Assembly (NCBI RefSeq): GCF_013141725.1 | Contig: NZ_WHNZ01000007.1 | Location: 62,001 to 126,000 of the forward strand | DNA: 64,000 nucleotides | Reading direction: 5' to 3' | DNA from: Paenibacillus planticolens | GTDB lineage: Bacteria > Bacillota > Bacilli > Paenibacillales > NBRC-103111 | In this document: piece after piece, positions 8,081-16,582 of the stretch | How the letters are laid out: each line of letters begins with the position of its first letter | Position numbering within the stretch: the first letter of the stretch is position 1 | Made by a program: the position numbers and the translations under genes | Notes under the pieces: generated by a model | The model's input: only the letters and a program-made list of their open reading frames with translations | The model's database searches: none | Told to the model about the DNA's origin: nothing

Positions 8081-8109
8081 ATATTACACAATGGAAAAAT
8101 TTACGTCAA
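8081..8109 (-). promoter_or_regulatory. Sigma-A promoter for the riboswitch-kamA unit
   Basis: TTGACG (8104-8109), a 17-nt spacer ending in TGTG, and TAATAT (8081-8086). The predicted start lies at the first bases of the aptamer. Confidence 0.75.
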
Positions 8110-8172
8110 ATGATTATTCACATTTTTTTACTTTACAAATTTAATGCGTAAAATCAACATGTCACGCGCAAT

Positions 8173-9291
8173 CTACTGCTGTTGGCCGATCAAGTAGAAG
8201 ATAAATACGATAATCAGGATACAGAACAGAGTAAACAGCGTGATCTTCCAAGGGCTTCTCGGCACGCGGCCAGTGACGCTCCCCGTCTCTCCGTTCACCA
8301 TGTAGCGGTACGTTTTGTTTTTGTACATGTAGGTCGCATTCCACACAGGCAATAATATGTGCTTGTAGGTGCGGTCGAAGTATCTGGTGCGGATGTCCAG
8401 GTTGCGGATTTCATCTCCGCCGATCGTACGCCGGATCTCGCTTTCCAGTTGGGCGTCAACATGGGTTTTCGCCTGGTTCCAGCCCTCCCGGAGGGAGACG
8501 GTATATCGCTCCGCAATAAACCCGCTCAAATACTCAGGCTTATAAGAGGCAAGCTGGTCGAGTTTGAAGTCATTCAGCTTGTTCAGCAGTGTGCTGTCGT
8601 ATTGTCCGGAGGCCGGGATGAGCACGTCGTCGTAAAATTGTCCGTATGTGCCCTTGGTCCAGTGCCATACAGTGTAACGGACGGTTTCCGTATACGTTTC
8701 AGTCCTGCCGTTGACGACGCGGGTGCGCGTCTCCTGCCGATAGTGGTAGATGCCAACCTCCGCCGTATACGACGAATCCGTATCGGTATCGAACGTCCAG
8801 AACGGCACGTAGATGCCGTTCAGATTGGAATTGACGGACCGTTTCTTGAATTCGTTCGGGATGAACCACCTTTTTTTGCGCCATGCGTTGAAAGCTTTGG
8901 TGGCTTGGTCCCGGGAGATATGGAATGGAATGACGGATTCCGGACGGATGCTCCCCGGATTGCCCTGCGGCAGCACCTTGGGCGATCCGCAGAACCCGCA
9001 CACGGCTGCGGTTTGGCTCGCAGGCAGCAGCATTTCGCCACCGCAGTTGCCGCATTTGATCATCTGCTGTTCCGTACCCCAATCCTTCAAAGAAGAGTCG
9101 TCTTCGTCGGAGAAATCGAGTTCGTGTTCCTCCGGCTCCTCCTCAGTGCCATCTCCGATAGGCTTCTCGCTGCCGCAATAGCGGCATTTCAGCGTTTGGC
9201 TGGCCGTGTCGAACTGCATCTGGCCACCGCACCCCGGACACGGGAAGGTAACCGTCTGTTCTTGCGGTGGTATTGGCTCATTGGCTCCCAT
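8173..9291 (-). CDS. Zinc-ribbon, tail-anchored membrane protein (YdjG-like)
   Basis: The 372-residue protein starts with one CxxC..CxxC zinc ribbon (CPGCGGQ..CRYCGS) at residues 18-40, an acidic linker, and a second ribbon (CGNCGGE..CGFCGS) at about 78-103. A long soluble domain follows with beta-rich repeats, and it ends in a single membrane span (ITLFTLFCILIIVFIFYLIG) and QQQ, so it should sit on the membrane facing the cytoplasm. This matches YdjG of Bacillus subtilis, part of the pspA-ydjGHI membrane-stress operon. It lies 13 nt downstream of the SPFH gene, clearly one operon. No pspA or ydjH homologue is present in the window. Confidence 0.82.
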   Translation of the reverse strand: MGANEPIPPQEQTVTFPCPGCGGQMQFDTASQTLKCRYCGSEKPIGDGTEEEPEEHELDFSDEDDSSLKDWGTEQQMIKCGNCGGEMLLPASQTAAVCGFCGSPKVLPQGNPGSIRPESVIPFHISRDQATKAFNAWRKKRWFIPNEFKKRSVNSNLNGIYVPFWTFDTDTDSSYTAEVGIYHYRQETRTRVVNGRTETYTETVRYTVWHWTKGTYGQFYDDVLIPASGQYDSTLLNKLNDFKLDQLASYKPEYLSGFIAERYTVSLREGWNQAKTHVDAQLESEIRRTIGGDEIRNLDIRTRYFDRTYKHILLPVWNATYMYKNKTYRYMVNGETGSVTGRVPRSPWKITLFTLFCILIIVFIFYLIGQQQ

Positions 9292-9304
9292 CTCGAATCA
9301 TCCT

Positions 9305-10417
9305 TTACAATTTGGTGCCGCAGCTGGAGCAGAACTTCGCTCCCGGAGTCAGCGCGCCACCGCATTCATGGCAGAAACGGTGCTCGGGGCGGGCGGTTCC
9401 GCACTCAGGACAAAATTTGTCGTTCGCCTTTAGCGAATGGTTACATTTGCCGCATTGCTCGGTATTGCCGTCTTTATCGGGTACGTCATGGGTCTGGGCC
9501 TGGTTCGGATTGTGAGCCTGAGCCTCTCCGCCAGGATTGGCCGAAACGGGCTGCTGCCCGGATCCAGTCATCATCTGGTTGATCATTTGTCCCATTGCCA
9601 TGCCGGCGCCGAGTCCCGCCCCAGCTCCGGCTAATCCGCCACCGGGGTTGTTAGCCGCTTCGCGGATCGATTCGGCAGTTTGATACTTCATGTATTGATC
9701 AAGGTTTCCGGCGATGTTCATCGACGATCTGCGGTCGATCATCTTCTCGACCTCTTCGGGCAGGGAAATATTCTCTATCACGAAGCCGGTCAGTGCAAGC
9801 CCAATCGCTGCAAAATTCGACTGCAGCTTGGCGCCAGCCTGCGAACTAAGCTCATCGTAATGCATGGCCAGATCGATGATCGGGATGCCCGATTCGGCCA
9901 GCAGGTCGCTCACGCCCGAGACGATCATCGTTTTGAAGTAGCCGGATATTTGTCCTGGATTGAAATCCTCGTGCGAACCAAAAATTTCCCTCATAAACAC
10001 AGCAGGATCCTTCACCTTGAACGAATAATTCCCGAAGCCGCGCGCGCGCACCATTCCGAATTCCTTGTCGCGCATAATGACCGGGTTCGTCGTACCCCAT
10101 TTCTGATCGGTGATGTTGGTCGTATTGACGAAATATACATCCGCTTTGAACGGAGAGTTGAAGGCGTATTTCCACGACTTGAGCGCCGTCAGCACCGGCA
10201 TATTCTGCGTGCTCAGCTCGTATTTCCCCGGACCGAACACATCGGCGATTTGTCCTTCGTTTACGAAGATCGCGGCCTGCCCTTCCCGTACCGTCAGCTG
10301 CGCCCCCATCTTAATCGCGTGGTCGTATGCCGGGAAATGGTACACGATCGAATCCGTATCTTCAATCCATTCGATAACTTCGATAAACTGGCCTTTAATA
10401 AATGAAAACAGTCCCAT
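9305..10417 (-). CDS. SPFH-domain protein with C-terminal zinc ribbons (YdjI-like)
   Basis: The 370-residue protein begins MGLFSFIKGQFIEVIEW, the family's usual start, with TTGGAGGATG upstream. Residues 20-230 form an SPFH/band-7-like domain ('virion core protein' family). A Gly/Ala/Met-rich linker at about 265-295 is followed by two zinc ribbons (CGKCNHS..CPECGT and CHECGGA..CSSCGT). In B. subtilis YdjI works with YdjG, YdjH and PspA in membrane-stress protection. Here it is the first gene of a two-gene unit with the YdjG-like gene. The shared zinc-ribbon content of both proteins suggests they assemble together. Confidence 0.85.
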   Translation of the reverse strand: MGLFSFIKGQFIEVIEWIEDTDSIVYHFPAYDHAIKMGAQLTVREGQAAIFVNEGQIADVFGPGKYELSTQNMPVLTALKSWKYAFNSPFKADVYFVNTTNITDQKWGTTNPVIMRDKEFGMVRARGFGNYSFKVKDPAVFMREIFGSHEDFNPGQISGYFKTMIVSGVSDLLAESGIPIIDLAMHYDELSSQAGAKLQSNFAAIGLALTGFVIENISLPEEVEKMIDRRSSMNIAGNLDQYMKYQTAESIREAANNPGGGLAGAGAGLGAGMAMGQMINQMMTGSGQQPVSANPGGEAQAHNPNQAQTHDVPDKDGNTEQCGKCNHSLKANDKFCPECGTARPEHRFCHECGGALTPGAKFCSSCGTKL

Positions 10418-10500
10418 CGTTCATCCTCCAATCGAATCTTCTTTTTTCATGGCGGTATCGCTTTTCAATACTTTTCATTATACGGATATTTATATCGTAA

Positions 10501-12222
10501 TTAAAGGTGTTCAGAAGGCTCAAGCTGAATAAAACTCAAATGTTTCATTCGGTTTATGACAGATAACACTTCATTCATTCTTGGTAATTCAAGCCATCTT
10601 TCGAAACCAGGAAAAAAGGAAGAAAATACAATATCCACTCCTTCTCTCTCCATATCTTCGAGAGCTTTTTTGATCTTTTCATGAAGAAAGATGTGGCGAT
10701 CCGTATTACTTATAGCGATTTTTCGAATTAAAAAAGCAATAGCTGCAAGCTGGGCGTGTGATGTGATATTGTAAAGCCCTCTGATATCAATTTGTTCATC
10801 GCCTATCATCAAGTATCCCATGGTTGAAACCATCAGCTTTTCTGTACCACTGCCCTGAGGATAGCTCGAAAAGTGATCGGTGGTTATTTTTCTTTCTATC
10901 TCCCATTTTGTAAAGGGGATACGTTCGCGTGGTTTGTCGTGTTCACATAATTTTTTTGCTTCTTCGGTTACGTTTTTTGGCACAAAATTGTCCATCAGGA
11001 TGATTTGATCGGCAACGGATAAAAATTCACCGCTACCTCCAATAACAAGAACGGAAGATACGCCGACAGCCTCGTAAAGCTCCCTGACACGTTCCGTAAA
11101 AGGTGTAATGGGTTCATGCTTGATTAATGATCGCATTTTGATGTCTTGAATCATGAAATTCGTCGCACTTCTATCTTCATCAATAAGAAGAAGCTTACAC
11201 CCGACGTTGATTGCTTCCATAATATTTGCGGCTTGCGATGTGGAACCTGAGGCGTAGTCAGTCGAAAACTGTTCAGCCGAACTATTCGGTATCCATTTTA
11301 TGAAAGGCGTAATATTAATATTTCTTATGGAACGGCCTTCCTCTGCCGATATTTCCATTGCACTTTGATCTGTAATCACAAATTCTCGTCCGTCGCCTAT
11401 GCTGTGATTGTAAATCCCCGAATTTAGTGCATCCAGCATAGTGCTTTTACCCGAATAACCACCGCCGGTGATAACCGTCACACCATGTTTGATTCCCATT
11501 CCTCGTAAACCACAAATTTCAATCTCAATATCTTCCGGTGATGTAAAAGGCAAGGCACCCTCCAGTGGCCCGCTGTTGTCTTTATTTCTTGGCAAAATGC
11601 TTCCATTCGCAATAAACGCACAATAATCACTGGATTTGAGCCATTCGCGAATTCTATTTTGTTTTTTTACCAATTCATAGGCAGCATTTAATTTAATGAG
11701 ATCCCACTTGGCAATTAACTCCTCCACTTCTTTTGGAAGCATTTTGCAGAGCATGCGCATAGCTTTATCATTATTCTTGAATGGAAGTTGAACTGTAATC
11801 ATTAAGCATAGATACCATTTATCCGAGATGACTTCGACAAAGGATGCATTACGTTGCAACACCACATTGGTTGGACGAAAACAATAAAAAGCACCATTTT
11901 CTTTATCAGAACGTGACCGGTTATAAATCAATTCATTTAATGCCTCAATATGATCAACCCATGCTCTTAATGCAAAATCTGAAAGAACAACTTGATCCAC
12001 ATTCTCATCTAAGCCGAGACGATCAAAAGGTATTTTTATGGTGATACATGGTTTATCAAGAGTGAGTTTATGTGTCCGTTCAATGTAATAGGCAACATCA
12101 TTATTCCAATAAGTTGGGTCAGATATCGTCCCCCCTTGATCATAGTATGAACCTTCATAAATCAGACTGTAAGATGACTGTCCGGATTGTAATGAGCGAA
12201 AATATTGAGCGAGTCTTTTAAT
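10501..12222 (-). CDS. ABC-class ATPase (PF09818) with irregular start
   Basis: The homologous frame runs from 12222 to 10501 (573 codons), the usual length of this family of single-chain ABC-like ATPases. Walker A is GGGYSGKST, a Walker B-like LLLIDED follows, and GGSGEF lies further on. The first in-frame triplet after an upstream stop is ATT, preceded by AAAGGATG at about 7 nt. The neighbouring ATG at 12232 is in another frame and reads only four codons before TAA. Removing one T from the TTT at about 12224-12226 would join that ATG to the long frame (MMLIKRLAQYFRSL). So either a rare ATT start is used or the gene has a one-base frameshift at its beginning. A GTG at 12000 is the first ordinary internal start. 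Function in the cell is unknown. Confidence 0.75.
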   Translation of the reverse strand: MKRLAQYFRSLQSGQSSYSLIYEGSYYDQGGTISDPTYWNNDVAYYIERTHKLTLDKPCITIKIPFDRLGLDENVDQVVLSDFALRAWVDHIEALNELIYNRSRSDKENGAFYCFRPTNVVLQRNASFVEVISDKWYLCLMITVQLPFKNNDKAMRMLCKMLPKEVEELIAKWDLIKLNAAYELVKKQNRIREWLKSSDYCAFIANGSILPRNKDNSGPLEGALPFTSPEDIEIEICGLRGMGIKHGVTVITGGGYSGKSTMLDALNSGIYNHSIGDGREFVITDQSAMEISAEEGRSIRNINITPFIKWIPNSSAEQFSTDYASGSTSQAANIMEAINVGCKLLLIDEDRSATNFMIQDIKMRSLIKHEPITPFTERVRELYEAVGVSSVLVIGGSGEFLSVADQIILMDNFVPKNVTEEAKKLCEHDKPRERIPFTKWEIERKITTDHFSSYPQGSGTEKLMVSTMGYLMIGDEQIDIRGLYNITSHAQLAAIAFLIRKIAISNTDRHIFLHEKIKKALEDMEREGVDIVFSSFFPGFERWLELPRMNEVLSVINRMKHLSFIQLEPSEHL

Positions 12223-12248
12223 AAAGCATCATCCTTTCAATTTTGTCC

Positions 12249-12281
12249 AAAAAAATAACAGCCACTCTGTAAGTGGCTGTC
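12249..12281 (-). terminator. Terminator upstream of ABC-class ATPase gene
   Basis: The stem ACAGCCACT/AGTGGCTGT with a 5-nt loop is followed on the minus strand by TATTTTTTT. It ends whatever arrives from the right, or attenuates the ATPase gene. Confidence 0.75.
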
Positions 12282-12322
12282 ATACACCGGCAAGAAAACT
12301 TAAATGTTCCTTTTGCCTAAAT

Positions 12323-12361
12323 AAAAAAAGCCCAGAGAATGGATCCCACCCTCAGAGCCTA
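12323..12361 (-). terminator. Terminator after the 14-codon peptide ORF
   Basis: A stem of about 15 bp (GGCTCTGAGGGTGG with CATTCTCTGGGCT, several G-U pairs), a GATC loop and TTTTTTTATTT. It starts about 20 nt after the peptide stop codon. Confidence 0.75.
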
Positions 12362-12381
12362 GTGTATTCGTAAATAAATAA

Positions 12382-12426
12382 CTAAAAAGCAATATGAGGA
12401 TAAGACGTATATTTTATTGTTTTCAT
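12382..12426 (-). CDS. 14-residue peptide ORF (possible leader peptide)
   Basis: GAGGTGAGGACA precedes an ATG encoding MKTIKYTSYPHIAF and a TAG. The ribosome binding site is strong for such a short frame. Two intrinsic terminators follow before the ABC-class ATPase gene starts about 160 nt downstream. This arrangement resembles leader-peptide attenuation, but no alternative antiterminator pairing was established. It could also be a free peptide gene or chance. Confidence 0.4.
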   Translation of the reverse strand: MKTIKYTSYPHIAF

Positions 12427-12533
12427 TGTCCTCACCTCGTTACGATTTATTTTTACAACAATAGAATAATAACATTAAGATCATTCACAATATAGGGAAA
12501 GATTAATTATAATTAACTCAATCCCATTCCAGA

Positions 12534-15200
12534 TCAAATGAATCTTTTCAGTTCCTGACTAAGTCTGTTTGGATCGTATAAGTCATTACCGATATACAGT
12601 GACATGCCATGTTGAATAAGATATTTGGCAATACCACCGCGGTTATCGGATATGTTTTGCTGTCCTTTTGGAATTTTGGTGAAAATTAGCTCCTTATCGC
12701 TCTCAGAAGCCTTTTCAACCACATAGGACATTTGTACGCCTTTAATATCTTCTCCATTGATGTTTTGCGGGCTGCTTCTCTTCTTCATTAGAGCCGCGTA
12801 GCCTTTTCGCTGCGATTCTTTACCTTTGTCATACAATTTGTCCTCCAGCGTATCGATGTCCCATGCCACCTCGCGAAGCTGCAGAATGCCTTTCTCGTCG
12901 ATATAGGAGACGTCTACCTCCTGCGGCTTGCCTTCCTCTTGCGGCTTATCTTTGTCCCATTCTTCTGTGCCGATTTTCACTGGTTTCGAATCGGGCAGCA
13001 TGCTCTTAGTCGCCAGATTGGCATGCCGAATTTCAGCCAAATTGCCCTGAAAATTAAGATATTTTCCTCCCTTGCATAAGTCTTCCGTAAACATTTTCAG
13101 AGTGTCGTGATCAATCAACTTCCCTTTCTGCGCTATTTCCAGCTCCACGGCAACGTCAGACATCAATTTCGTCACCGCTTTTCTGTTGCCGGTTTCGAAC
13201 ACGATATTGCTAATATTTTCCGCTAACGTATCGCACATTTCTCCATTGCTGACAATCGCTTCAACAGCCGAGATGATATCCTGATAATCCTTTCTGACGG
13301 CATCAATCTTCAGCTGCTTTTCAATTTTGTTCTGCCCAGCTCGCTCATTTCTTGCCTTATTTCGTCCCGTACCGTTCTTTTCCCGCTCGTCGGCCTGATT
13401 TGCTTTCTCTGCCATCCCATCCTCTTGGTGAAGCGCCTCCCATTCTTCGCGGAGCTTCTTCATCTCAAGTTTGTATTCGGACTCATTTTCCGTGCGCCAG
13501 CGTTCATCCAGTACGGCCACCTTGCTGTCCTCATACTCGTCTTTATATTTCTCTTGGAGTGCTGCCTTGACCTTACTGTCGATGTATTCGCTGCGGTCTT
13601 TCATGGCTTTCACTTGATCCTGAACCATCTTCTTGACCGTCTCCATCTGTGTGGTCAGTTCCCTCTTGCGTTTCTCCTCGTTCTCCAGACTTTCCTTCTC
13701 TGTTGACTTCTCCTCTCCCCACTTTTTTTCCGCCTCATCGAGCTTATCCTCTTGCTCTTTCAGTTGCAGAGCCTGAGCGCCGAAAGCATTCTTCCAGCCT
13801 TCTTCATTCGCGTCAGCAGTATCCGTTTCCCTCTTCTTTTTGGAAATCCATTGCCCCCTCTCCTTTTTCAAGGCTTTAATGCCACTATCAGCATCTTTCA
13901 CTCCTTCAAGACTCAGAATATACTCTTTCTTGATTTCTCCCCTGATCGAGATGACCTTCTCCAGCAATTGAATGCGTTCTTGGATATCCCTGGGATCGTC
14001 CAGGAGCTCGTCCTTTATCTCATCGGTTGCCGATTCCAACTTCTTTTTTGCCTCTATCAACTCTGCCACAAGGTTCCGTGCCTGCTTCTTTTTACCTACG
14101 GACGCTTCGGCCATCTTTTCCGCGGGGTCTCGCTTGTTCAACACATTTACTACATCTGAAGACTTGTCCCCGCCATAGGTGACATCCCCCGTTTCCTTAT
14201 TGATCCTGTAATCGACCTGCCCCAGTTTAGCCGTAGTGACTTGCACAGAATCTACGAAAGCGTGTAAAGGCTTCTTGCGGAAGGTATTCTTTTTCAGCGA
14301 AGTCTCGATCAGCCCACGGATAAACTGAGCATCCTTCTCCATTAGTTCATTTCCCTCCATAATAACCAGGTCGGCAATCCGCACCGAATCCTTAATCGCT
14401 ACCTCGCCATTTTGCCCGTCCAATTGCTTAACTGCCTTGATCAGTTCCTTTTCAAACGTTTCCAACTTCTCTCCTTCAATAACTTTGTGCTGCCTCGTTT
14501 CCACCGTATCCTTGCCCCAGACGACCGTGTCTCCGCCCCATTCATAACCGAGATCTATTGGGTCGGAAGCGATAGCCTCAGCCTCCTTATCCCGGCCCGA
14601 TTTCTTCAGCTTATCAGCGAGCGGATCCGGGCCCATTGTACCGAATTGCACCTGGTTTCCGTCTTTGATTTGCTCTAAAGCAAACAGAATCTCCCGAATA
14701 AAACCTTTGCTGGACCTCGTGTTATCCTCTTTCGTATCTGTTTTTTTCTTGCCTGCCTTCGCCTTCGCATTAAATGCCGTAATTGTTTTATAGAAACCGT
14801 CAGGATTGAGAACGCGACCGCTGTTCGCCATTTCCTTGACTTCGCTTAAGAATCCGGTTTCCTCGGCGATACCTAGAATCGTATTCACATTCTTTTCCGT
14901 CTCGTGATAATTCTTATCCCCCTTTTTAACTTTATACATATTTTCCATCATGTCCTCTACGTCTGATTCTTCATAACGTTGAATCATAAGCTCATTCGAC
15001 CGCTGCACCACGTGCTGTGCAGACTGATTGCCGAACATACGCTGCACTGCTTGATTTCCGAACATACGATGCAGGCGATGGATGCTTCCAGGGACGGAGG
15101 TAGATAATGCTTGTGTCAATGAACGGGTACTGGATTCCGTAGGTTTCGATTCGTTCAATGGTTTCGATTGGTTATGAATCGGTTGTCGGGGTATCACCAT
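12534..15200 (-). CDS. Large coiled-coil protein with GNQAVQR-type N-terminus
   Basis: The 888-residue protein has no signal peptide. Residues about 40-70 carry tandem motifs LHRMFGNQAVQRMFGNQSAQ then HVVQR, resembling the 'L.R..GNQAV.R' motif common at the N-termini of DUF4157-type and other proteins linked with contractile injection systems. The middle (about 380-660) is highly charged Lys/Glu coiled coil. The last 200 residues are a separate globular part containing PQEVDVSYID..LQLREVAWD, which has the spacing of a PD-(D/E)xK-like core but lacks its Lys. This is a plausible effector or toxin domain, but no activity can be assigned. The ATG follows AAGGAGG by 13 nt. No injection-system genes are visible nearby. 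Confidence 0.7.
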   Translation of the reverse strand: MVIPRQPIHNQSKPLNESKPTESSTRSLTQALSTSVPGSIHRLHRMFGNQAVQRMFGNQSAQHVVQRSNELMIQRYEESDVEDMMENMYKVKKGDKNYHETEKNVNTILGIAEETGFLSEVKEMANSGRVLNPDGFYKTITAFNAKAKAGKKKTDTKEDNTRSSKGFIREILFALEQIKDGNQVQFGTMGPDPLADKLKKSGRDKEAEAIASDPIDLGYEWGGDTVVWGKDTVETRQHKVIEGEKLETFEKELIKAVKQLDGQNGEVAIKDSVRIADLVIMEGNELMEKDAQFIRGLIETSLKKNTFRKKPLHAFVDSVQVTTAKLGQVDYRINKETGDVTYGGDKSSDVVNVLNKRDPAEKMAEASVGKKKQARNLVAELIEAKKKLESATDEIKDELLDDPRDIQERIQLLEKVISIRGEIKKEYILSLEGVKDADSGIKALKKERGQWISKKKRETDTADANEEGWKNAFGAQALQLKEQEDKLDEAEKKWGEEKSTEKESLENEEKRKRELTTQMETVKKMVQDQVKAMKDRSEYIDSKVKAALQEKYKDEYEDSKVAVLDERWRTENESEYKLEMKKLREEWEALHQEDGMAEKANQADEREKNGTGRNKARNERAGQNKIEKQLKIDAVRKDYQDIISAVEAIVSNGEMCDTLAENISNIVFETGNRKAVTKLMSDVAVELEIAQKGKLIDHDTLKMFTEDLCKGGKYLNFQGNLAEIRHANLATKSMLPDSKPVKIGTEEWDKDKPQEEGKPQEVDVSYIDEKGILQLREVAWDIDTLEDKLYDKGKESQRKGYAALMKKRSSPQNINGEDIKGVQMSYVVEKASESDKELIFTKIPKGQQNISDNRGGIAKYLIQHGMSLYIGNDLYDPNRLSQELKRFI

Positions 15201-15351
15201 GAGATGAGCGCAGCCTCCTTGGAGAATGTAACGATGTCCCTCGGTCTTTAATTGGGTAATTTTTCCTCTTAAAGGGCACCCCTATTATCACATGGAAGTT
15301 TTCCATAAGCAACGTAAAAAGCGATATCAACATTACCAGTATTTGTAGGGA

Positions 15352-15380
15352 AAATAAAAACACCCTCGTCTGAGAGTGCT
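15352..15380 (-). terminator. Terminator of the YbjQ pair
   Basis: The stem GCACTCTC/GAGGGTGT with AGAC loop is followed on the minus strand by TTTTATTTT. It lies 45 nt past the stop of the 74-residue gene and separates it from the 888-residue gene. Confidence 0.75.
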
Positions 15381-15424
15381 TATATCCCTTCATTACTGCT
15401 GATCTAGAAAGAGCTGTTTTTGCT

Positions 15425-15649
15425 TTATTCACGAATATAGATTCGCTCACCTGTATCTGGGTTGTAATAAACTCGCTGCTTCTCATGTGTAACGGGGTCT
15501 ACGCTAACTTCCTCCGTGCGGATAAACCCATTGGGAATAACCCCAGACTTTCTTTTTTTGTAGCGTTTGTCATAGACAAGCACAGATAAGACAATGATTA
15601 TCAGAACAATAACTAACTGAACGCCATAATAACCTAGGATCCAATTCAT
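15425..15649 (-). CDS. 74-residue single-TM protein
   Basis: An N-terminal membrane segment (VQLVIVLIIIVLSVLVY) is followed by a basic stretch DKRYKKRKSG and a short polar tail that includes PVTHEKQRVYYNPDTGERIY. It would sit in the membrane with the tail in the cytoplasm. Its start overlaps the end of the YbjQ-like gene by 4 nt (ATGA), so the two are coupled and may act together. No family is recognised. Confidence 0.7.
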   Translation of the reverse strand: MNWILGYYGVQLVIVLIIIVLSVLVYDKRYKKRKSGVIPNGFIRTEEVSVDPVTHEKQRVYYNPDTGERIYIRE

Positions 15650-15972
15650 TCTCCATCTTTTTCAACCACTACGGCGGTGCCGTATGCTACGATTTCACCC
15701 ATTGATTTTCCAATTTCCCCTGAATCAAAGCGGACCATCACAATGGCATTCGCGCCCATTGCCTGAGCGTTTTGTACCAAGCGGTCCATGGATTCTTTCC
15801 GGAGATCTTCTAGCAACGAAGTGAACTGTTTGATTTCGCCTCCCACCAAACCTTTGAATGCTGCTTTGATGTCAGCGCCAAGCCCGCGACTCCTAACAAT
15901 CAGTCCAAAGCACATTCCTTTGAGTTCTTTGACTTTATATCCCGGAATGTTTTCGGTCGTAACGACGATCAT
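15646..15972 (-). CDS. YbjQ/UPF0145-family protein
   Basis: The 108-residue protein is full length for the family (PF01906). Typical features are the start MIVVTTENIPGYKVKELKG, the central R.RGLGADIKAAFKGLVGGE and the end GANAIVMVRFDSGEI..GEIVAYGTAVVVE. These proteins form pentamers; the name 'heavy-metal binding' is historical and the function is unsettled. It is the first gene of a coupled pair with the small membrane protein. Confidence 0.92.
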   Translation of the reverse strand: MIVVTTENIPGYKVKELKGMCFGLIVRSRGLGADIKAAFKGLVGGEIKQFTSLLEDLRKESMDRLVQNAQAMGANAIVMVRFDSGEIGKSMGEIVAYGTAVVVEKDGE

Positions 15973-16070
15973 GTGTATACTCTCCTTTAAATTTTCTTTC
16001 CATTATTTTAACACTTTAGTTCTGAAGTTATTAATAAGTTTCATTGCTCTAATCGGTCAGTCAGCACAAC

Positions 16071-16098
16071 GAGGCTACCGATCCATGTCGGCAGCCTC
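16071..16098. terminator. Hairpin with GGCTGCCGA-type arms
   Basis: The arms GAGGCT-CCGA and TCGG-AGCCTC form a long stem with a CATGGA loop. No T-run follows. The arms resemble those of the interspersed hairpin repeats at 24-31 kb. It lies about 110 nt past the DUF3953 gene. Confidence 0.45.
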
Positions 16099-16208
16099 GT
16101 GTCTCACCTCTTCTATTGAAGATGTAACTCTGGTAATTTTTATTTTTATCCCTAAAGGGTCAACTTTCCACCCCTCAACTACCAAAGAATAACCGTAATC
16201 TTTATCCG

Positions 16209-16445
16209 TTAGTTGAAAAAGAAGCCATGTATAGAGACAAATAAAATAAACAATGAAACTACAATACTTAAATACCCCCAAAATCCTTTTCTGTTTCTTT
16301 GATATTCGACTAATCCTGTCACCAACATAAATATCGCCAGTAATAACATCAAATAAGGCATTAATTCAAATTCCTTAGTAATTAGTAGATAACTGGAAAT
16401 ACAGATAATGATTACTGCTATAATAGCTTTGCTTATTTTTAACAT
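16209..16445 (-). CDS. DUF3953-family small membrane protein
   Basis: 78 residues from the ATG at 16445 (GGGAG 8 nt upstream; a TTG 18 nt earlier is also in frame). Three hydrophobic segments enclose the motifs ELMPYLMLLLAIFMLVTGL and EYQRNRKGFWG, matching the DUF3953/YczI family of Bacillales. The function is unknown. Confidence 0.8.
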   Translation of the reverse strand: MLKISKAIIAVIIICISSYLLITKEFELMPYLMLLLAIFMLVTGLVEYQRNRKGFWGYLSIVVSLFILFVSIHGFFFN

Positions 16446-16582
16446 AACGCTCACTCCCGTCAAGGTCGCCGAATACTTTTCCTCAGCAGCCTTCTATGTT
16501 AAATTTCATTTAACTTCCCCCGTTTTTGCCTTCAATACTTTTTGTGTTCTTTTTAACACATATTCGAAGTTATTAGGCCCAA

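Noticed and set aside
8359..9582. Long plus-strand frame of 407 codons
   Set aside because: It lies opposite the YdjG/YdjI-like genes, has no ribosome binding site or domain, and is a codon-bias shadow.
12534..15200. A complete contractile injection system around the 888-residue protein
   Set aside because: No sheath, tube, baseplate or spike gene is visible on either side.
16075..16281. 68-codon frame overlapping the DUF3953 gene
   Set aside because: It starts with TTG inside that gene, and its end runs into the hairpin at 16071-16098. The tail looks somewhat protein-like but support is too weak.
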